Shown here one piece after another: positions 8,069-17,766 of a DNA stretch of 64,000 nt. The position numbers were made by a program, and so were the translations under genes. The stretch's first letter is position 1; each line of letters starts with the position of its first letter. Source of the stretch: Chitinophagaceae bacterium (GTDB taxonomy: Bacteria; Bacteroidota; Bacteroidia; Chitinophagales; Chitinophagaceae); assembly GCA_019638475.1 (NCBI GenBank), contig JAHBTR010000001.1:434001-498000 (forward strand), in the 5' to 3' direction. Under the pieces are notes generated by a model. It had not been told where the DNA came from. It did no database searches and saw nothing but the letters and a program-made list of their open reading frames with translations.

Positions 8069-9268
8069 TTACTCATTAACAGCAGCAATACCAGGTAAAG
8101 TTTTTCCTTCAAAATATTCTAACATAGCACCACCACCTGTACTTACATAGCTTACTTTATTGTTAAACCCAAATTGGTTTACAGCAGCTACACTATCTCC
8201 ACCACCTACTAAACTATATGCTCCTGTTTGTGTGCTTTCTGCAACTGCAATAGCTATTGCTTTTGTTCCTGCTTGAAATTTTTCCATTTCAAAAACGCCC
8301 ATAGGACCATTCCATAAAATGGTTTTTGAATTTTTGATAACCTGACTAAAACTGTTTGCTGCTTTTGTACCAATATCTAAACCCATCCAACCATCAGGTA
8401 TTGTATTGCTTTGTACAATTTGTGTATTAGCATCGGCAGCAAATTTATCTGCAATAACAGAGTCTTCGGGTAAGTGAATTTGTACATTTTTAGCTTTGGC
8501 TTTTTCTACAATTTCTATGGCTGTTTGTATTCTATCATCTTCGCAAAGAGAGCTACCAATATTGCCTCCTTGTGCTTTTATAAAAGTATAAGCCATGCCA
8601 CCACCAATAATAATATCTGTAGCTTTTTCTAAAAGATTTTCTATAATTAATATTTTGTCAGACACTTTTGCACCACCAATAATAGCAGTAAATGGTTTTT
8701 GTGCTTTGTGCAATACTTGTTCTGCTGCATTTACTTCTCCTTCCATTAACAGCCCAAAAAATCTTTTTTCTTTAGGATAAAATTTTGCTATAACTGCTGT
8801 TGAAGCATGTGCTCTATGTGCTGTACCAAAAGCATCATTTATCCAAACATCTCCAAATGCTGAAAGTTTTTTGGCAAATGTCTCATCTCCTTTTTCTTCT
8901 TCTTTATAAAAACGCAAGTTTTCTAATAATAATACTTCACCAGCTTTTAACATTGATGCTGTCAATGTAGCTTGTTCTCCTATACAATCGTTTGCAAAGA
9001 ATACAGTTTTACCTCCTAATAGTTCGCTTAAATGTTTGACCAAATGTTTTAGAGAATATTTTTCTTCTGCACCTTCTTTTGGTCTTCCTAAATGGCTCAT
9101 TAAAATTACACTTCCCCCATCATTCAAAATTTTTTGAATGGTTGGTATAGCAGCTTTCATTCTTGTATCATCTGTAATGGCATAAGTTGTTTTATCAAGT
9201 GGCACATTAAAGTCCACACGAATTAATGCTTTTTGATTGGCGAAGTTGTGATTAGAAAATTTGCTCAT
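8069..9268 (-). CDS. pgk: Phosphoglycerate kinase
   Basis: A 399-residue glycolytic kinase that interconverts 1,3-bisphosphoglycerate and 3-phosphoglycerate with ADP/ATP. Signatures are [12 protein letters not shown] near the start, the substrate-binding SHLGRPK and [21 protein letters not shown], and the nucleotide-binding C-terminal lobe ending in [11 protein letters not shown] and [13 protein letters not shown]. Length and domain order are normal. It follows gap on the same strand, with a strong hairpin between them, so it may be expressed partly apart from gap. Confidence 0.98.
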   Translation of the reverse strand: MSKFSNHNFANQKALIRVDFNVPLDKTTYAITDDTRMKAAIPTIQKILNDGGSVILMSHLGRPKEGAEEKYSLKHLVKHLSELLGGKTVFFANDCIGEQATLTASMLKAGEVLLLENLRFYKEEEKGDETFAKKLSAFGDVWINDAFGTAHRAHASTAVIAKFYPKEKRFFGLLMEGEVNAAEQVLHKAQKPFTAIIGGAKVSDKILIIENLLEKATDIIIGGGMAYTFIKAQGGNIGSSLCEDDRIQTAIEIVEKAKAKNVQIHLPEDSVIADKFAADANTQIVQSNTIPDGWMGLDIGTKAANSFSQVIKNSKTILWNGPMGVFEMEKFQAGTKAIAIAVAESTQTGAYSLVGGGDSVAAVNQFGFNNKVSYVSTGGGAMLEYFEGKTLPGIAAVNE

Positions 9269-9297
9269 AGTTTTTGTTTTGAATGTTTTTCAAAAAT

Positions 9298-9328
9298 AAA
9301 AGTTCTGAGAGATTTTCTCAGAACTTTT
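9298..9328 (-). terminator. Intrinsic terminator after gap
   Basis: A perfect 13-bp stem (9298-9310 with 9316-9328, arm AAAGTTCTGAGA) closes a 5-nt loop. On the minus strand it follows the end of gap and runs into a T-rich stretch. It lies just before the pgk start, so it may also act as an attenuator. Confidence 0.75.
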
Positions 9329-9408
9329 GGTGAATAAAATTTTTGCAGTACAAGTGTGCGACGCAACAAGAGCTTAATAGAGTACTCTTTGCTGACATCA
9401 TAAAAAAA

Positions 9409-10416
9409 TTATTTACTAATTAATCCTGCAAAATATTTTACTGTACGAACTAATTGGCTTACATAACTCATTTCGTTATCGTACCAACTAACTGTTTTTA
9501 CAATTTGTGTATCTCCATTGGTAATAACTTTTGTTTGTGTAGCATCGAATAAACTACCATAGCTCATACCAACAATATCGGAGCTTACAAGTTCATCTTC
9601 TGTATAACCAAAACTTTCATTGCTTGCAGCTTTCATGGCAGCATTTATTTCTTCTGTTGTTACTTTTTTACCAAGTACAGAAACTAACTCTGTTAATGAA
9701 CCTGTGATAACAGGAACACGTTGAGCACCACCATCTAATTTTCCTTTTAATTCTGGCAATACTAAGCCTATTGCTTTTGCAGCACCTGTACTATTTGGTA
9801 CAATGTTTTGTGCAGCAGCTCTTGCTCTTCTTAAATCTCCTTTTGGATGTGGAGCATCTAAAGTATTTTGGTCATTAGTATAAGCATGTATTGTAGTCAT
9901 GCTACCTGTAAGAATACCATAAGTATCGCTTAATACTTTTGCCATTGGTGCTAAACAGTTGGTTGTACAAGATGCACAAGAAATAATGGTTTCTGTTCCA
10001 TCTAAAATTTGATGGTTTACATTAAATACAACTGTTTTTAAATCGCCTGTTGCAGGTGCAGAAATTACTACACGTTTTGCACCAGCTGTTATATGAGCTT
10101 CTGCTTTTGCTTTGTCTGTAAAAAATCCTGTAGCTTCAATAACCACATCTACACCATGAGAACCCCAAGGAATTTGTGATGGGTCTTTTTGTGCATAAAT
10201 TTTTACTGTATCGCCGTTTACAATAATTGAATCTTCTGTTGCAGATACTTCTGCATTAAAACGTCCTTGAGCACTATCATACTTTAATAAATGTGCTAAA
10301 ACTTTTGGAGAAGTTAAATCGTTGATAGCAACAACATCTATTCCTTCCATGTTATAGATTTGACGAAAAACCAAGCGTCCAATTCTGCCAAATCCATTAA
10401 TTGCAACCTTTACCAT
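9409..10416 (-). CDS. gapA: Glyceraldehyde-3-phosphate dehydrogenase, type I
   Basis: A 335-residue NAD(P)-dependent dehydrogenase of glycolysis. The N-terminal Rossmann motif is [18 protein letters not shown] and the catalytic cysteine is in [12 protein letters not shown] near residue 152. The later segments [20 protein letters not shown] and [16 protein letters not shown] are standard. The start ATG is unambiguous. It stands upstream of pgk on the same strand, a common glycolytic pairing. Confidence 0.98.
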   Translation of the reverse strand: MVKVAINGFGRIGRLVFRQIYNMEGIDVVAINDLTSPKVLAHLLKYDSAQGRFNAEVSATEDSIIVNGDTVKIYAQKDPSQIPWGSHGVDVVIEATGFFTDKAKAEAHITAGAKRVVISAPATGDLKTVVFNVNHQILDGTETIISCASCTTNCLAPMAKVLSDTYGILTGSMTTIHAYTNDQNTLDAPHPKGDLRRARAAAQNIVPNSTGAAKAIGLVLPELKGKLDGGAQRVPVITGSLTELVSVLGKKVTTEEINAAMKAASNESFGYTEDELVSSDIVGMSYGSLFDATQTKVITNGDTQIVKTVSWYDNEMSYVSQLVRTVKYFAGLISK

Positions 10417-10499
10417 AATGTTATTTTTTAAATTATTAATAATATAAAATTGGTTGCAAAATTACAGCTTTGTAGTTAATAGCAATGAATGTAATAGTG

Positions 10500-10531
10500 A
10501 AAGAGTAAAAAAGGTGATTTTTTTACTCTTT
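10500..10531 (-). terminator. Intrinsic terminator after the sigma-factor operon
   Basis: A perfect 13-bp stem, AAAGAGTAAAAAA at 10500-10512 and its complement at 10519-10531, with a 6-nt loop. It lies downstream of the last gene of the minus-strand sigma operon and upstream of gap. The A/T tract in the stem supplies the U-rich end. Confidence 0.65.
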
Positions 10532-10572
10532 ACGCTAATGAAATAGTGTTTTATAGAGACTAATTACTTATT

Positions 10573-10983
10573 TTATTGATTTCCCTGCTTTAACCTTTGT
10601 TGTCTTTGTTGCATTCTTTTTTTTATTTCTTTTTGCATTTCAAGCAAAAAATCTGTTTCTGCTTTATATACAAGGTTCACACGGGCATCATCTTTCAATA
10701 TTTTTTTAAACTCGGGTTTGTATTTTTTCTTTATTTCTAAAGATTTTTCCTGATACTGCAACTCATCATCTTTGTATTCTGCTCTTGCTTTTTTACTTTC
10801 TTCAAAATAAGCATTGTATATGGGCCAAAAACTTTGAGCCTCTTCTGGTGTAAGTTTTAAAACTTGTGTAATATAAGCTACTTTAAGTGCTTGTATTCTT
10901 TCGCCACGTTGTTTTGTTGGTTGTGCATTTATATTAAATGCTACAAGTGCAAATGTTGTTAAAAGTAAAATACGTTTTAGCAT
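10573..10983 (-). CDS. Small exported helical protein, Spy/CpxP-like
   Basis: A 136-residue protein with a signal peptide (ILLLTTFALVAFNINAQP) and a Gln/Lys/Arg-rich, mostly helical mature part. LKLTPEEAQSFWPIYNAYF is a pattern seen in many Bacteroidota periplasmic proteins encoded after ECF sigma and anti-sigma genes. By analogy with Spy/CpxP it may act as a chaperone or stress sensor, but no LTxxQ repeat is present, so this is only a loose comparison. It is the last gene of the three-gene operon, 12 bp from the anti-sigma-like gene. Confidence 0.7.
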   Translation of the reverse strand: MLKRILLLTTFALVAFNINAQPTKQRGERIQALKVAYITQVLKLTPEEAQSFWPIYNAYFEESKKARAEYKDDELQYQEKSLEIKKKYKPEFKKILKDDARVNLVYKAETDFLLEMQKEIKKRMQQRQQRLKQGNQ

Positions 10984-10995
10984 ATTTTTTATTTT

Positions 10996-11685
10996 TTATA
11001 GTTCATTAATAAAGTTTATATCTGTTTGTGGCTGTTCTTTATAATAAAAAGATAGTTCTTCTGTTTCTATGCCTACAAATAAGTTAGTAATGTCATCGTT
11101 TTCTGTAGAAGATGTGTAAGAAGTTGTTTTATTGGTGTTTAAAAAATCGTTTAGTTCTTCATCTGCTACATTGGCAAATTCTTTTTGAATATTTATTTTG
11201 TTATTTGGTTGTATAAAATTAATAATTCCTACTACTGAAACACCTATAAATATTGCAGCAGCAGCATATACTATCCATTTTCTAAAGGATGTTTCTTTAC
11301 CTGATATATTGGTATTGAGTTTTGTAATTTTTAATGTGCCAAAATAATTTTCTGGTACAGAATAAACTTGCTTTTTAGAAATAGTATTTAACAATGGAGC
11401 TACTTCTTTTAGTTCCTTTTCTATGGTTGAAAAATCATCTTCTTGTGAAGCTATAATTTTTGTAATTTTTTCTGGGAAGGTAGAAAAATAATTTTCTGGA
11501 ATATTAAATGGAGTATCGGTAGTTGTAGGTAATAAATGTTCATTTTCTTTTAAATAGTGCAATATTTTTTCGGGGAATGTAGAAAAATAGTTTTCGGGAA
11601 CTGTAAACACATTTGTTGTAGCAATATGGGCAACAGAAGGCGAAATTTCTTTTAATTCTTCCAATATGGTATTACTCTTTTTCAT
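10996..11685 (-). CDS. Membrane-anchored anti-sigma-like protein with PENYF repeats
   Basis: A 229-residue protein between the ECF sigma gene and the exported-protein gene. The N-terminal part carries three similar motifs: VPENYFSTFPEKI, IPENYFSTFPEKI and VPENYFGT. One transmembrane segment follows near residues 137-160 (WIVYAAAAIFIGVSVVGIIN), then an Asn/Thr/Glu-rich periplasmic tail. Gene order and topology suggest it controls the sigma factor, but no zinc anti-sigma motif is present, so the role is inferred. Confidence 0.65.
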   Translation of the reverse strand: MKKSNTILEELKEISPSVAHIATTNVFTVPENYFSTFPEKILHYLKENEHLLPTTTDTPFNIPENYFSTFPEKITKIIASQEDDFSTIEKELKEVAPLLNTISKKQVYSVPENYFGTLKITKLNTNISGKETSFRKWIVYAAAAIFIGVSVVGIINFIQPNNKINIQKEFANVADEELNDFLNTNKTTSYTSSTENDDITNLFVGIETEELSFYYKEQPQTDINFINEL

Positions 11686-11723
11686 GAATGGTATTATGTA
11701 CGACTACTTTTTTGCTTTATAGT

Positions 11724-12269
11724 TTAATTGGTTAAAATAAATTCTTCTATTTTTTTTGCAGCATGATGGTAGCTTGCTTTTAAAGCTCCTTCGCTGGTAT
11801 CTAAAACTCTGCTCATTTCTTCATAAGGCATTTCATCATAATAACGAAGTGTAAAAACAGCTCTTTGCTTTTCTGGAAGTTGCTGAATAGCTAATTGCAA
11901 TTTCCACTCAAGTTGGTTTGCATTAAAATTGTTTTCTGCTTTTATTTTATTGCTCAATCCTTCTTCTACTGCACTATAATCTGAAGTGGCTTTTCTTTTT
12001 TGGTTATCTAAAAAAGTAAGACATTCGTTAGTCGCTATTCTATATAACCAAGTATATAATTTACTATCTTCTCTAAAACTTTCTAATCCGTTCCATACTT
12101 TAATAAATATGTTTTGTAACACATCATTAGCATCATCGTGTGTTACTACCAATCTTCTTACATGCCAATATAATTTTTCTTGAAATTTTTTTACAATAGC
12201 AGTAAAGGCTTTTTCTTTTAGTGCTGGTTGTTTAAACTGTTGTAATAAAGTAATATCGTCTAAGTGCAT
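11724..12269 (-). CDS. ECF RNA polymerase sigma factor
   Basis: A 181-residue sigma-70 protein with only regions 2 and 4. Region 2 contains DANDVLQNIFIKVWNGLESF and LYTWLYRIATNECLTFL; region 4 contains LPEKQRAVFTLRYYDEMPYE with the helix-turn-helix SRVLDTSEGALKASYHHA. It heads an operon with the membrane anti-sigma-like and exported helical proteins, which suggests control from the cell envelope. The operon is divergent from the heme uptake genes, so a link is possible but unproven. Confidence 0.93.
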   Translation of the reverse strand: MHLDDITLLQQFKQPALKEKAFTAIVKKFQEKLYWHVRRLVVTHDDANDVLQNIFIKVWNGLESFREDSKLYTWLYRIATNECLTFLDNQKRKATSDYSAVEEGLSNKIKAENNFNANQLEWKLQLAIQQLPEKQRAVFTLRYYDEMPYEEMSRVLDTSEGALKASYHHAAKKIEEFILTN

Positions 12270-12448
12270 GTAATTAAAAATTTATAAAAAGATAATATAG
12301 ACTTGTTTGGTCTTTAAAAGTTTATTATTTACGAAAAAATAAAAATACTTCATATTCTTTAATGTTTTGACAATTCTGTGGCAGTTAATAAAATTTTATG
12401 ATTAAATCTTTGCAAATTAATTTAATAACTGCATTTATATAACCAAGC

Positions 12449-14530
12449 ATGTATCGTAAAATATTTAAAAAAATTTCTTTCTTTTTATTAGTATTTATAA
12501 GCCTTACAAGCAAATTTGTTGCAGCCCAACAAGATACTTTACAAGGCATAGGAGAAGAAGTTGTAGTAACAGGGCAACATACACCTCAACAGTTAAAAAA
12601 TTCTGTTTATAAAGTAAGAACTATTAATGCTGAACGTATAAAAATGCGTTCAGCAACTGATATTATAGGTGTTTTAAATAGTGAAATTGGTATAAGGTTT
12701 TCTTCAGATAATACTTTGGGCGAAACGGATACTAAGATTTTTGGATTAGGAACAAGTCGTGTAAAAATTTTAATTGATGGAGTTCCTATGGCAGACAGAG
12801 ATGCTACCAAGCAAAGCCTTACACAAATAGATATTAACTCTATAGAAAAAATTGAAATTGTAGAAGGACCCATGAGTGTAGTATATGGTACAGATGCTTT
12901 GGCTGGTGTTATTAATATCATTACCAAAAAAGGAGCAAAAAGTGGCAATAATTTATCTGTAACAGCCAAAGTGCATGAAGAAACGATTGCTAATACTTAT
13001 AGTCCATTTAAAGGTAATGGTATTCATAATGAAAATATATCTATTCATTGGAATAATCATTATTGGAGAGCATCTGGCTATGTAACCAGAAATGATTTTG
13101 ATGGTTATTCTGATACTGCTGCATTTCCTGCAAAAGTGTTTAAGCCCAAAAAACAATGGATGAGTGGTGGAGCTTTTGGTTATAGCAATAACAAAATAAA
13201 TGTGTGGTACAGATTGGATTATTTGAATGAAGAATTGTTATCTGCCAATCCAATGAATACTAATACTTATAAAAGTTTTAGGCAATATTATATTACCAAT
13301 AGATTTACACATCAGGTTCAAGCAGATTGGAAAATAAATGAAACTGCGAAACTAAATACTGCTATTTCTTTTCAGGATTATAAACGTAATACAAAATCTT
13401 ATACATTAGATTATCAAAACGAAAGTCTTACACCTAATAACAGTCCACAAGATTTGAATAATGGTTATTGGGATGTTACTCCATTTCAAACATGGTTTTT
13501 TAGGAGTTCTTTTTCATGGACTGCTTCTCCTAAAATATCTATACAACCTGGTATAGATGTTAAATATGATAAAACAAGTGGGCAAAGAATTTCTGGTGTT
13601 CCGTCTATTACAGATTATTCATTCTTTGTATCATCAGAAATAAAACCAACATCAGCTATAAATATTCGTCCTGGTTTTAGAGTAAGTAAAAATTCTGTGT
13701 ATGATGTGCCGCCTTTAGTTCCTTCTTTGAATACAAAATTTGTTCTTAATAAAAAATTAGACCTTCGTTTATCTTATGCAAAAGGATTTAGAGCACCTAT
13801 TTTAAGAGAACTATATTTTAATTTTTTTGATGCCAATCACAGCATTCAAGGTAATCTTAATCTTAAAGCAGAAACTTCTAATAGTTTTATGGCAACACTA
13901 ACAGGCAATTTTATTGCCAAAAAAGAGGCATCTTTCACATCAAGCATTACAGGTTTCTTTAACGATTATAAAAATTTTATAGACTTATATAGCTATACAG
14001 ATGCTAATAGCAATGTTATTTTTTCTTATTTTAATAGAGATAATTTTAAAACAGCAGGAATAACTTTTGAAAATAATATTGTATGGAAAAACTTTTCTGC
14101 TAATATTGGTTTTTCTTACATTGGTTATTATAACAGATATCAGGAAGATGATGTACTAAAAGGCGATAGAACAAAATTTGCATGGTCGCCAGAAATTACA
14201 ACCAATCTTTCTTATAAACTTACCAAGTTGAAAGGAAGTGTTGGATTGTATTACAAATTCACAGGAAAAATACCTACTTATATATTAGATGCTAACAATG
14301 ACATTGTATTATCTCAAAGAGATGCATTTCATTGGGCAGATTTAACTGCTTCTAAACAAATTTTTAAATATTTCACTTTACAGGGTGGTATTAAAAATCT
14401 GTTTGATGTTACAAGATTGAGTAATAATATTAGTAGTAGTGGTAGTGCTCATGTGCAAGGAGGCTCTATGAATTATGCTTATGGGCGTTCTTATTTTTTA
14501 GGTATTATTTTTCAATGGAATAAAAAATAA
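12449..14530 (+). CDS. TonB-dependent outer-membrane receptor, probably for heme
   Basis: A 693-residue receptor. It has a signal peptide (FFLLVFISLTSKFVAAQQ), a plug domain (EEVVVTGQHTPQQLKN; FGLGTSRVKILIDGVPMADR; IEIVEGPMSVVYGTDALAG), and a C-terminal beta-barrel ending in an aromatic residue region (FLGIIFQWNKK). The following gene is a HmuY-type heme-binding lipoprotein, 42 bp away, which points to heme as substrate as in the HmuR-HmuY system. No carboxypeptidase-like domain precedes the plug. TTTG-rich sequence upstream (12367-12412) may hold the promoter, but the spacing is poor. Confidence 0.9.
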   Translation: MYRKIFKKISFFLLVFISLTSKFVAAQQDTLQGIGEEVVVTGQHTPQQLKNSVYKVRTINAERIKMRSATDIIGVLNSEIGIRFSSDNTLGETDTKIFGLGTSRVKILIDGVPMADRDATKQSLTQIDINSIEKIEIVEGPMSVVYGTDALAGVINIITKKGAKSGNNLSVTAKVHEETIANTYSPFKGNGIHNENISIHWNNHYWRASGYVTRNDFDGYSDTAAFPAKVFKPKKQWMSGGAFGYSNNKINVWYRLDYLNEELLSANPMNTNTYKSFRQYYITNRFTHQVQADWKINETAKLNTAISFQDYKRNTKSYTLDYQNESLTPNNSPQDLNNGYWDVTPFQTWFFRSSFSWTASPKISIQPGIDVKYDKTSGQRISGVPSITDYSFFVSSEIKPTSAINIRPGFRVSKNSVYDVPPLVPSLNTKFVLNKKLDLRLSYAKGFRAPILRELYFNFFDANHSIQGNLNLKAETSNSFMATLTGNFIAKKEASFTSSITGFFNDYKNFIDLYSYTDANSNVIFSYFNRDNFKTAGITFENNIVWKNFSANIGFSYIGYYNRYQEDDVLKGDRTKFAWSPEITTNLSYKLTKLKGSVGLYYKFTGKIPTYILDANNDIVLSQRDAFHWADLTASKQIFKYFTLQGGIKNLFDVTRLSNNISSSGSAHVQGGSMNYAYGRSYFLGIIFQWNKK

Positions 14531-14572
14531 AAAAAGTTTTCACATATATTAAATAAATAAAAAAGTAAACAA

Positions 14573-15619
14573 ATGAAAAGCAAATTCTCTATTTTTTGTG
14601 TAGCTGCAAGTATTATAGCAGTTTCATTTACAGCATGTAAAAAAGATGATACAAAACCTTTAATTCTTCCATCATCGGGTAGCGATACCTCTTTTAATTT
14701 AATAGCAGCTTCTGAAAGTGGTGCCAATGCTTCCAACTCTGCCTTTATAGATTTTAGTGCAGATAATATAACGATATCTGGTAGGGCAAGTTGGGATTTA
14801 GCATTTTATTGTGGTAGCGATTTTAGGGTAACATTGAATTATAAAACAGCAGCATTAACAGCAGGGCTAACCAAAAATGACCTTACAACAGTGGCAGCAG
14901 CAGATACCATAGGCTTACCATTGGTATTAACTTACTCTGCTGATGACTTTGCTAAGGTGGATAGTTTTTCAGGAAACTTAGCTTATACCAGAATACCTGT
15001 ACAAGCTACTGCATCTGACAATAAAGTGTTTATTATACAAAGAGGTACAGGTGCAGGTGTTGCAGCAAGACCTTGGTATAAAGTACGTGTGTTGCGTAAT
15101 GCAAGTGGTGGTTATACTTTGCAATATGCAAGAATTACAGAAACAACTTATCAAACTATTGATATAGCAAAAGATGCTGACTATAATTTTAAATTTGTTT
15201 CTTTTGATAATGGAGTAGTTTCGGCAGAGCCTAAAAAAGCAGAATGGGATATTCAATATTCTGCTGCTCTATACAAATATCCTTATGGTGCAACTGATAT
15301 TCCTTATATATTTTCTGATATAGTATTGATAAATTATTTAGGGGGTGTGCAAGCTGCTGAGGTATTAACTACTTCTTATACTTTTGATGGTATTACTTTA
15401 GCTAATGCACAAGCACTTACTTATAGTTCAGACAGATGGGCTATTTCTGATAAATGGCGTACAGCAACATCAGGTTCTTCTCCTGGTGTTTTAACAGACC
15501 GTTTTTATGTAGTAAAAGATGCTGCTGGCAATTATTATAAACTTAAATTTATTAGTTTTCATAATGCAGAAGGTGGCGTTAGAGGAAGACCAGAAATTAA
15601 GTACCAATTAATAAACTAA
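14573..15619 (+). CDS. hmuY: HmuY-family heme-binding lipoprotein
   Basis: A 348-residue lipoprotein. The signal peptide ends in the lipobox SFTAC, followed by KKDD. The central ISGRASWDLAFYCGSDFRVT and the later KKAEWDIQYS are typical of the HmuY beta-rich domain, which captures heme at the surface and passes it to the partner receptor. The length is greater than HmuY of Porphyromonas, but similar long versions are usual in environmental Bacteroidota. It follows the TonB receptor in an operon and is convergent with scpA. Confidence 0.82.
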   Translation: MKSKFSIFCVAASIIAVSFTACKKDDTKPLILPSSGSDTSFNLIAASESGANASNSAFIDFSADNITISGRASWDLAFYCGSDFRVTLNYKTAALTAGLTKNDLTTVAAADTIGLPLVLTYSADDFAKVDSFSGNLAYTRIPVQATASDNKVFIIQRGTGAGVAARPWYKVRVLRNASGGYTLQYARITETTYQTIDIAKDADYNFKFVSFDNGVVSAEPKKAEWDIQYSAALYKYPYGATDIPYIFSDIVLINYLGGVQAAEVLTTSYTFDGITLANAQALTYSSDRWAISDKWRTATSGSSPGVLTDRFYVVKDAAGNYYKLKFISFHNAEGGVRGRPEIKYQLIN

Positions 15620-15632
15620 AATACCTTTTTTC

Positions 15633-15675
15633 AGAAAGCGATAATGGTTAATTCAATAAACTATTATCGCTTTCT
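15633..15675. terminator. Hairpin between hmuY and scpA, overlapping the scpA 3' end
   Basis: A perfect 13-bp inverted repeat, AGAAAGCGATAAT at 15633-15645 and ATTATCGCTTTCT at 15663-15675, spans the gap between two convergent genes. The right arm lies inside scpA and encodes its last residues (ESDN). Neither side has a long T tract, so its strength as a terminator is uncertain. Confidence 0.5.
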
Positions 15676-16502
15676 TCTATATCATTATCAGGAAAAGAGG
15701 TAGGCAAATTGTTTAGCTCATTAATATCTATGCCTTCTTCTTTCAATTCTTCTTCTCTGTTTTCATTCCATTCTATAATAAAATTATTTCTTCCTTCTCC
15801 TATTAATAATTTCATGTAACGCTGTTGTGAAAGTTCAAGCATAGAGAGAAAAAGAAATAAAGCATGAATACGGCTTTCACATATTTCAAATATTTTTTCA
15901 AAAGCTACTGTTTTTTCTTTTTGTATAAAGTGTAGCATATAATCTCTGCTGCCTTCCATAGTATAGTTATAACGTACTACAGTATGAACAGGTTTATTCT
16001 GTTTGTCATGAATACGTTGCATTACTTTTTCAAATGCTTTCATTAGTTTGAATAGAGTAATGGTTTGTATTTCTGTTCCTTCGCCAGATTGTTCTCCTAT
16101 TTCACTTAATTCTTTTTGTAGGTTTCCTCTTTTTACCATTAACATTCTTAGAGCTTCCATATCTGCTAACTGAGCAGAGGCTTCTTTAAATTTCTTGTAT
16201 TCTAATACTTTATCTACTATTTCCTGACGTGGGTCTATTTCATTGCCATCAGCATCTAATTCTTTTCTTGGCAATAGCATTTTTGCTTTTATACGCATTA
16301 AGGTAGAAACAAATAAAATAAACTCACTACTCAATTCTATGTTTAACCTTTCTTGTGTATGTATATACTCTAAAAAGTCGTTAATAATTTTTGTAATAGG
16401 AATATTATAAATATCTAACTCATCTCTTTCAATAAAAAATAATAAAAGGTCAAATGGTCCTTCAAACTGTTCTAATCTTATTTGATATGATGTTTTATTC
16501 AC
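15648..16502 (-). CDS. scpA: Segregation and condensation protein A
   Basis: A 284-residue kleisin that bridges SMC heads with ScpB in chromosome condensation and segregation. The N-terminal signature is YQIRLEQFEGPFDLLLFFIE, followed by DIYNIPITKIINDFLEYI and LSSEFILFVSTLMRIKAKML. The C-terminal winged-helix region is present (KIFEICESRIHALFLFLSML). scpB and smc are not in the window. The last codons overlap a 13-bp hairpin arm shared with the convergent hmuY gene. Confidence 0.94.
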   Translation of the reverse strand: MNKTSYQIRLEQFEGPFDLLLFFIERDELDIYNIPITKIINDFLEYIHTQERLNIELSSEFILFVSTLMRIKAKMLLPRKELDADGNEIDPRQEIVDKVLEYKKFKEASAQLADMEALRMLMVKRGNLQKELSEIGEQSGEGTEIQTITLFKLMKAFEKVMQRIHDKQNKPVHTVVRYNYTMEGSRDYMLHFIQKEKTVAFEKIFEICESRIHALFLFLSMLELSQQRYMKLLIGEGRNNFIIEWNENREEELKEEGIDINELNNLPTSFPDNDIEESDNSLLN

Positions 16503-16688
16503 TGCTTAGTATATTTAATACAAAGAAAATACTCTGCTAAGTATTTTTTATTATTTATGATATTTACTTATCCACTTATTGAAAGTATTGGCTTTATAAT
16601 TTTGGTTTAATGCTGTTTTTGTGTGTGGTTTTAAATAGCCAATTTTCATTAATCAGTTTTAGGGAAGGATATTATTTGTAGTTGTATT

Positions 16689-17732
16689 TTATTTTTCAAC
16701 ACTCAAAAGTTGTTGTATCATTTTTTCTAATTCTTTTACCCGCTTTTCTAATTCAGGAAGTTTTCTTGCAGCAGCTTGACTACGCAAAGCTGATGTATAA
16801 TCATAAGCAGGGCTTCCTGTAACAGCTTTATTAGGCTCTGTCATACTTTTACTTACACCACTTTGGGCATTTATTTTACTACCATCTGCAATGGTTATAT
16901 GACCTACAATACCTGCTTGCCCACCTATCATAGCATTCTTGCCAATTTTTGTGCTACCACTTATTCCTGCTTGTGCTGCTATTACTGTATTGTTTCCTAC
17001 ATCTACATTATGGGCTACTTGTATTAGGTTGTCTAATTTAGCACCTGCTCTTATAATAGTGCTTCCTATGGTTGCTCTATCAATGGTTGTATTAGCTCCT
17101 ATTTCTACAAAATCTTCTACTACTACATTACCTATTTGTGGTATTTTTTTATAAGTGCCATCTTGTTGTGGAGCAAAACCAAAACCATCACTTCCTATAA
17201 TAGTTCCTGCATGTATAATTACATTTTTACCAATTTTACAATCAGCATAAATTTTTACTCCTGCATGTAAAATGGTATTGTCTTGAATGTGTACATTATC
17301 GCCAATAAAAGCACCTGCAAATATTTTTACATTATTACCTATGATTACATTTTCGCCTATATATGCAAAAGCAGCAACAAAAACATTTTCTTCAATAGTA
17401 GCAGTTGTAGCAATATAAGAAGGCTGTTGAATACCTTTTAATTGTTGTGTTTGCATTTCTTGATACTTGCCAAGTAGTGTAGCAAAAGCACTATAAGCAT
17501 CTTCTACTCTTAATAGTGTAGCATCAATAGGCTGTTTTAAAATAAAATTATTGTTGATGATAATGATAGATGCTTTTGTGGTATATAAATAGTCTTCATA
17601 TTTTGGATTGGCAAAAAAGGAAAGCTGACCATTTTGTGCTTCTTCAATTTTTCCAAAAGAAGCAATGGTTATAGAAGCATCTCCTTCAATTTTTGCATTG
17701 ATTAATAAAGCTATTTGTTGTGCTGTAAACAT
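16689..17732 (-). CDS. lpxD: UDP-3-O-acyl-glucosamine N-acyltransferase
   Basis: A 347-residue enzyme of lipid A synthesis that adds the amide-linked acyl chain to UDP-3-O-acyl-glucosamine. Residues 1-100 form the uridine-binding domain ([18 protein letters not shown]). Hexapeptide repeats of the left-handed beta-helix follow ([19 protein letters not shown] on to about residue 300). The catalytic histidine is probably the one in [10 protein letters not shown] near residue 240. A short coiled-coil tail ([18 protein letters not shown]) ends the protein. The HD hydrolase gene lies just upstream. Confidence 0.95.
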   Translation of the reverse strand: MFTAQQIALLINAKIEGDASITIASFGKIEEAQNGQLSFFANPKYEDYLYTTKASIIIINNNFILKQPIDATLLRVEDAYSAFATLLGKYQEMQTQQLKGIQQPSYIATTATIEENVFVAAFAYIGENVIIGNNVKIFAGAFIGDNVHIQDNTILHAGVKIYADCKIGKNVIIHAGTIIGSDGFGFAPQQDGTYKKIPQIGNVVVEDFVEIGANTTIDRATIGSTIIRAGAKLDNLIQVAHNVDVGNNTVIAAQAGISGSTKIGKNAMIGGQAGIVGHITIADGSKINAQSGVSKSMTEPNKAVTGSPAYDYTSALRSQAAARKLPELEKRVKELEKMIQQLLSVEK

Positions 17733-17766
17733 AAATTAACTGTATGTAGTTTTTTAAGAGTTGTTA

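Noticed and set aside
12607-12969. 120-codon minus-strand ORF
   Set aside because: Antisense to the TonB receptor plug domain; shadow frame.
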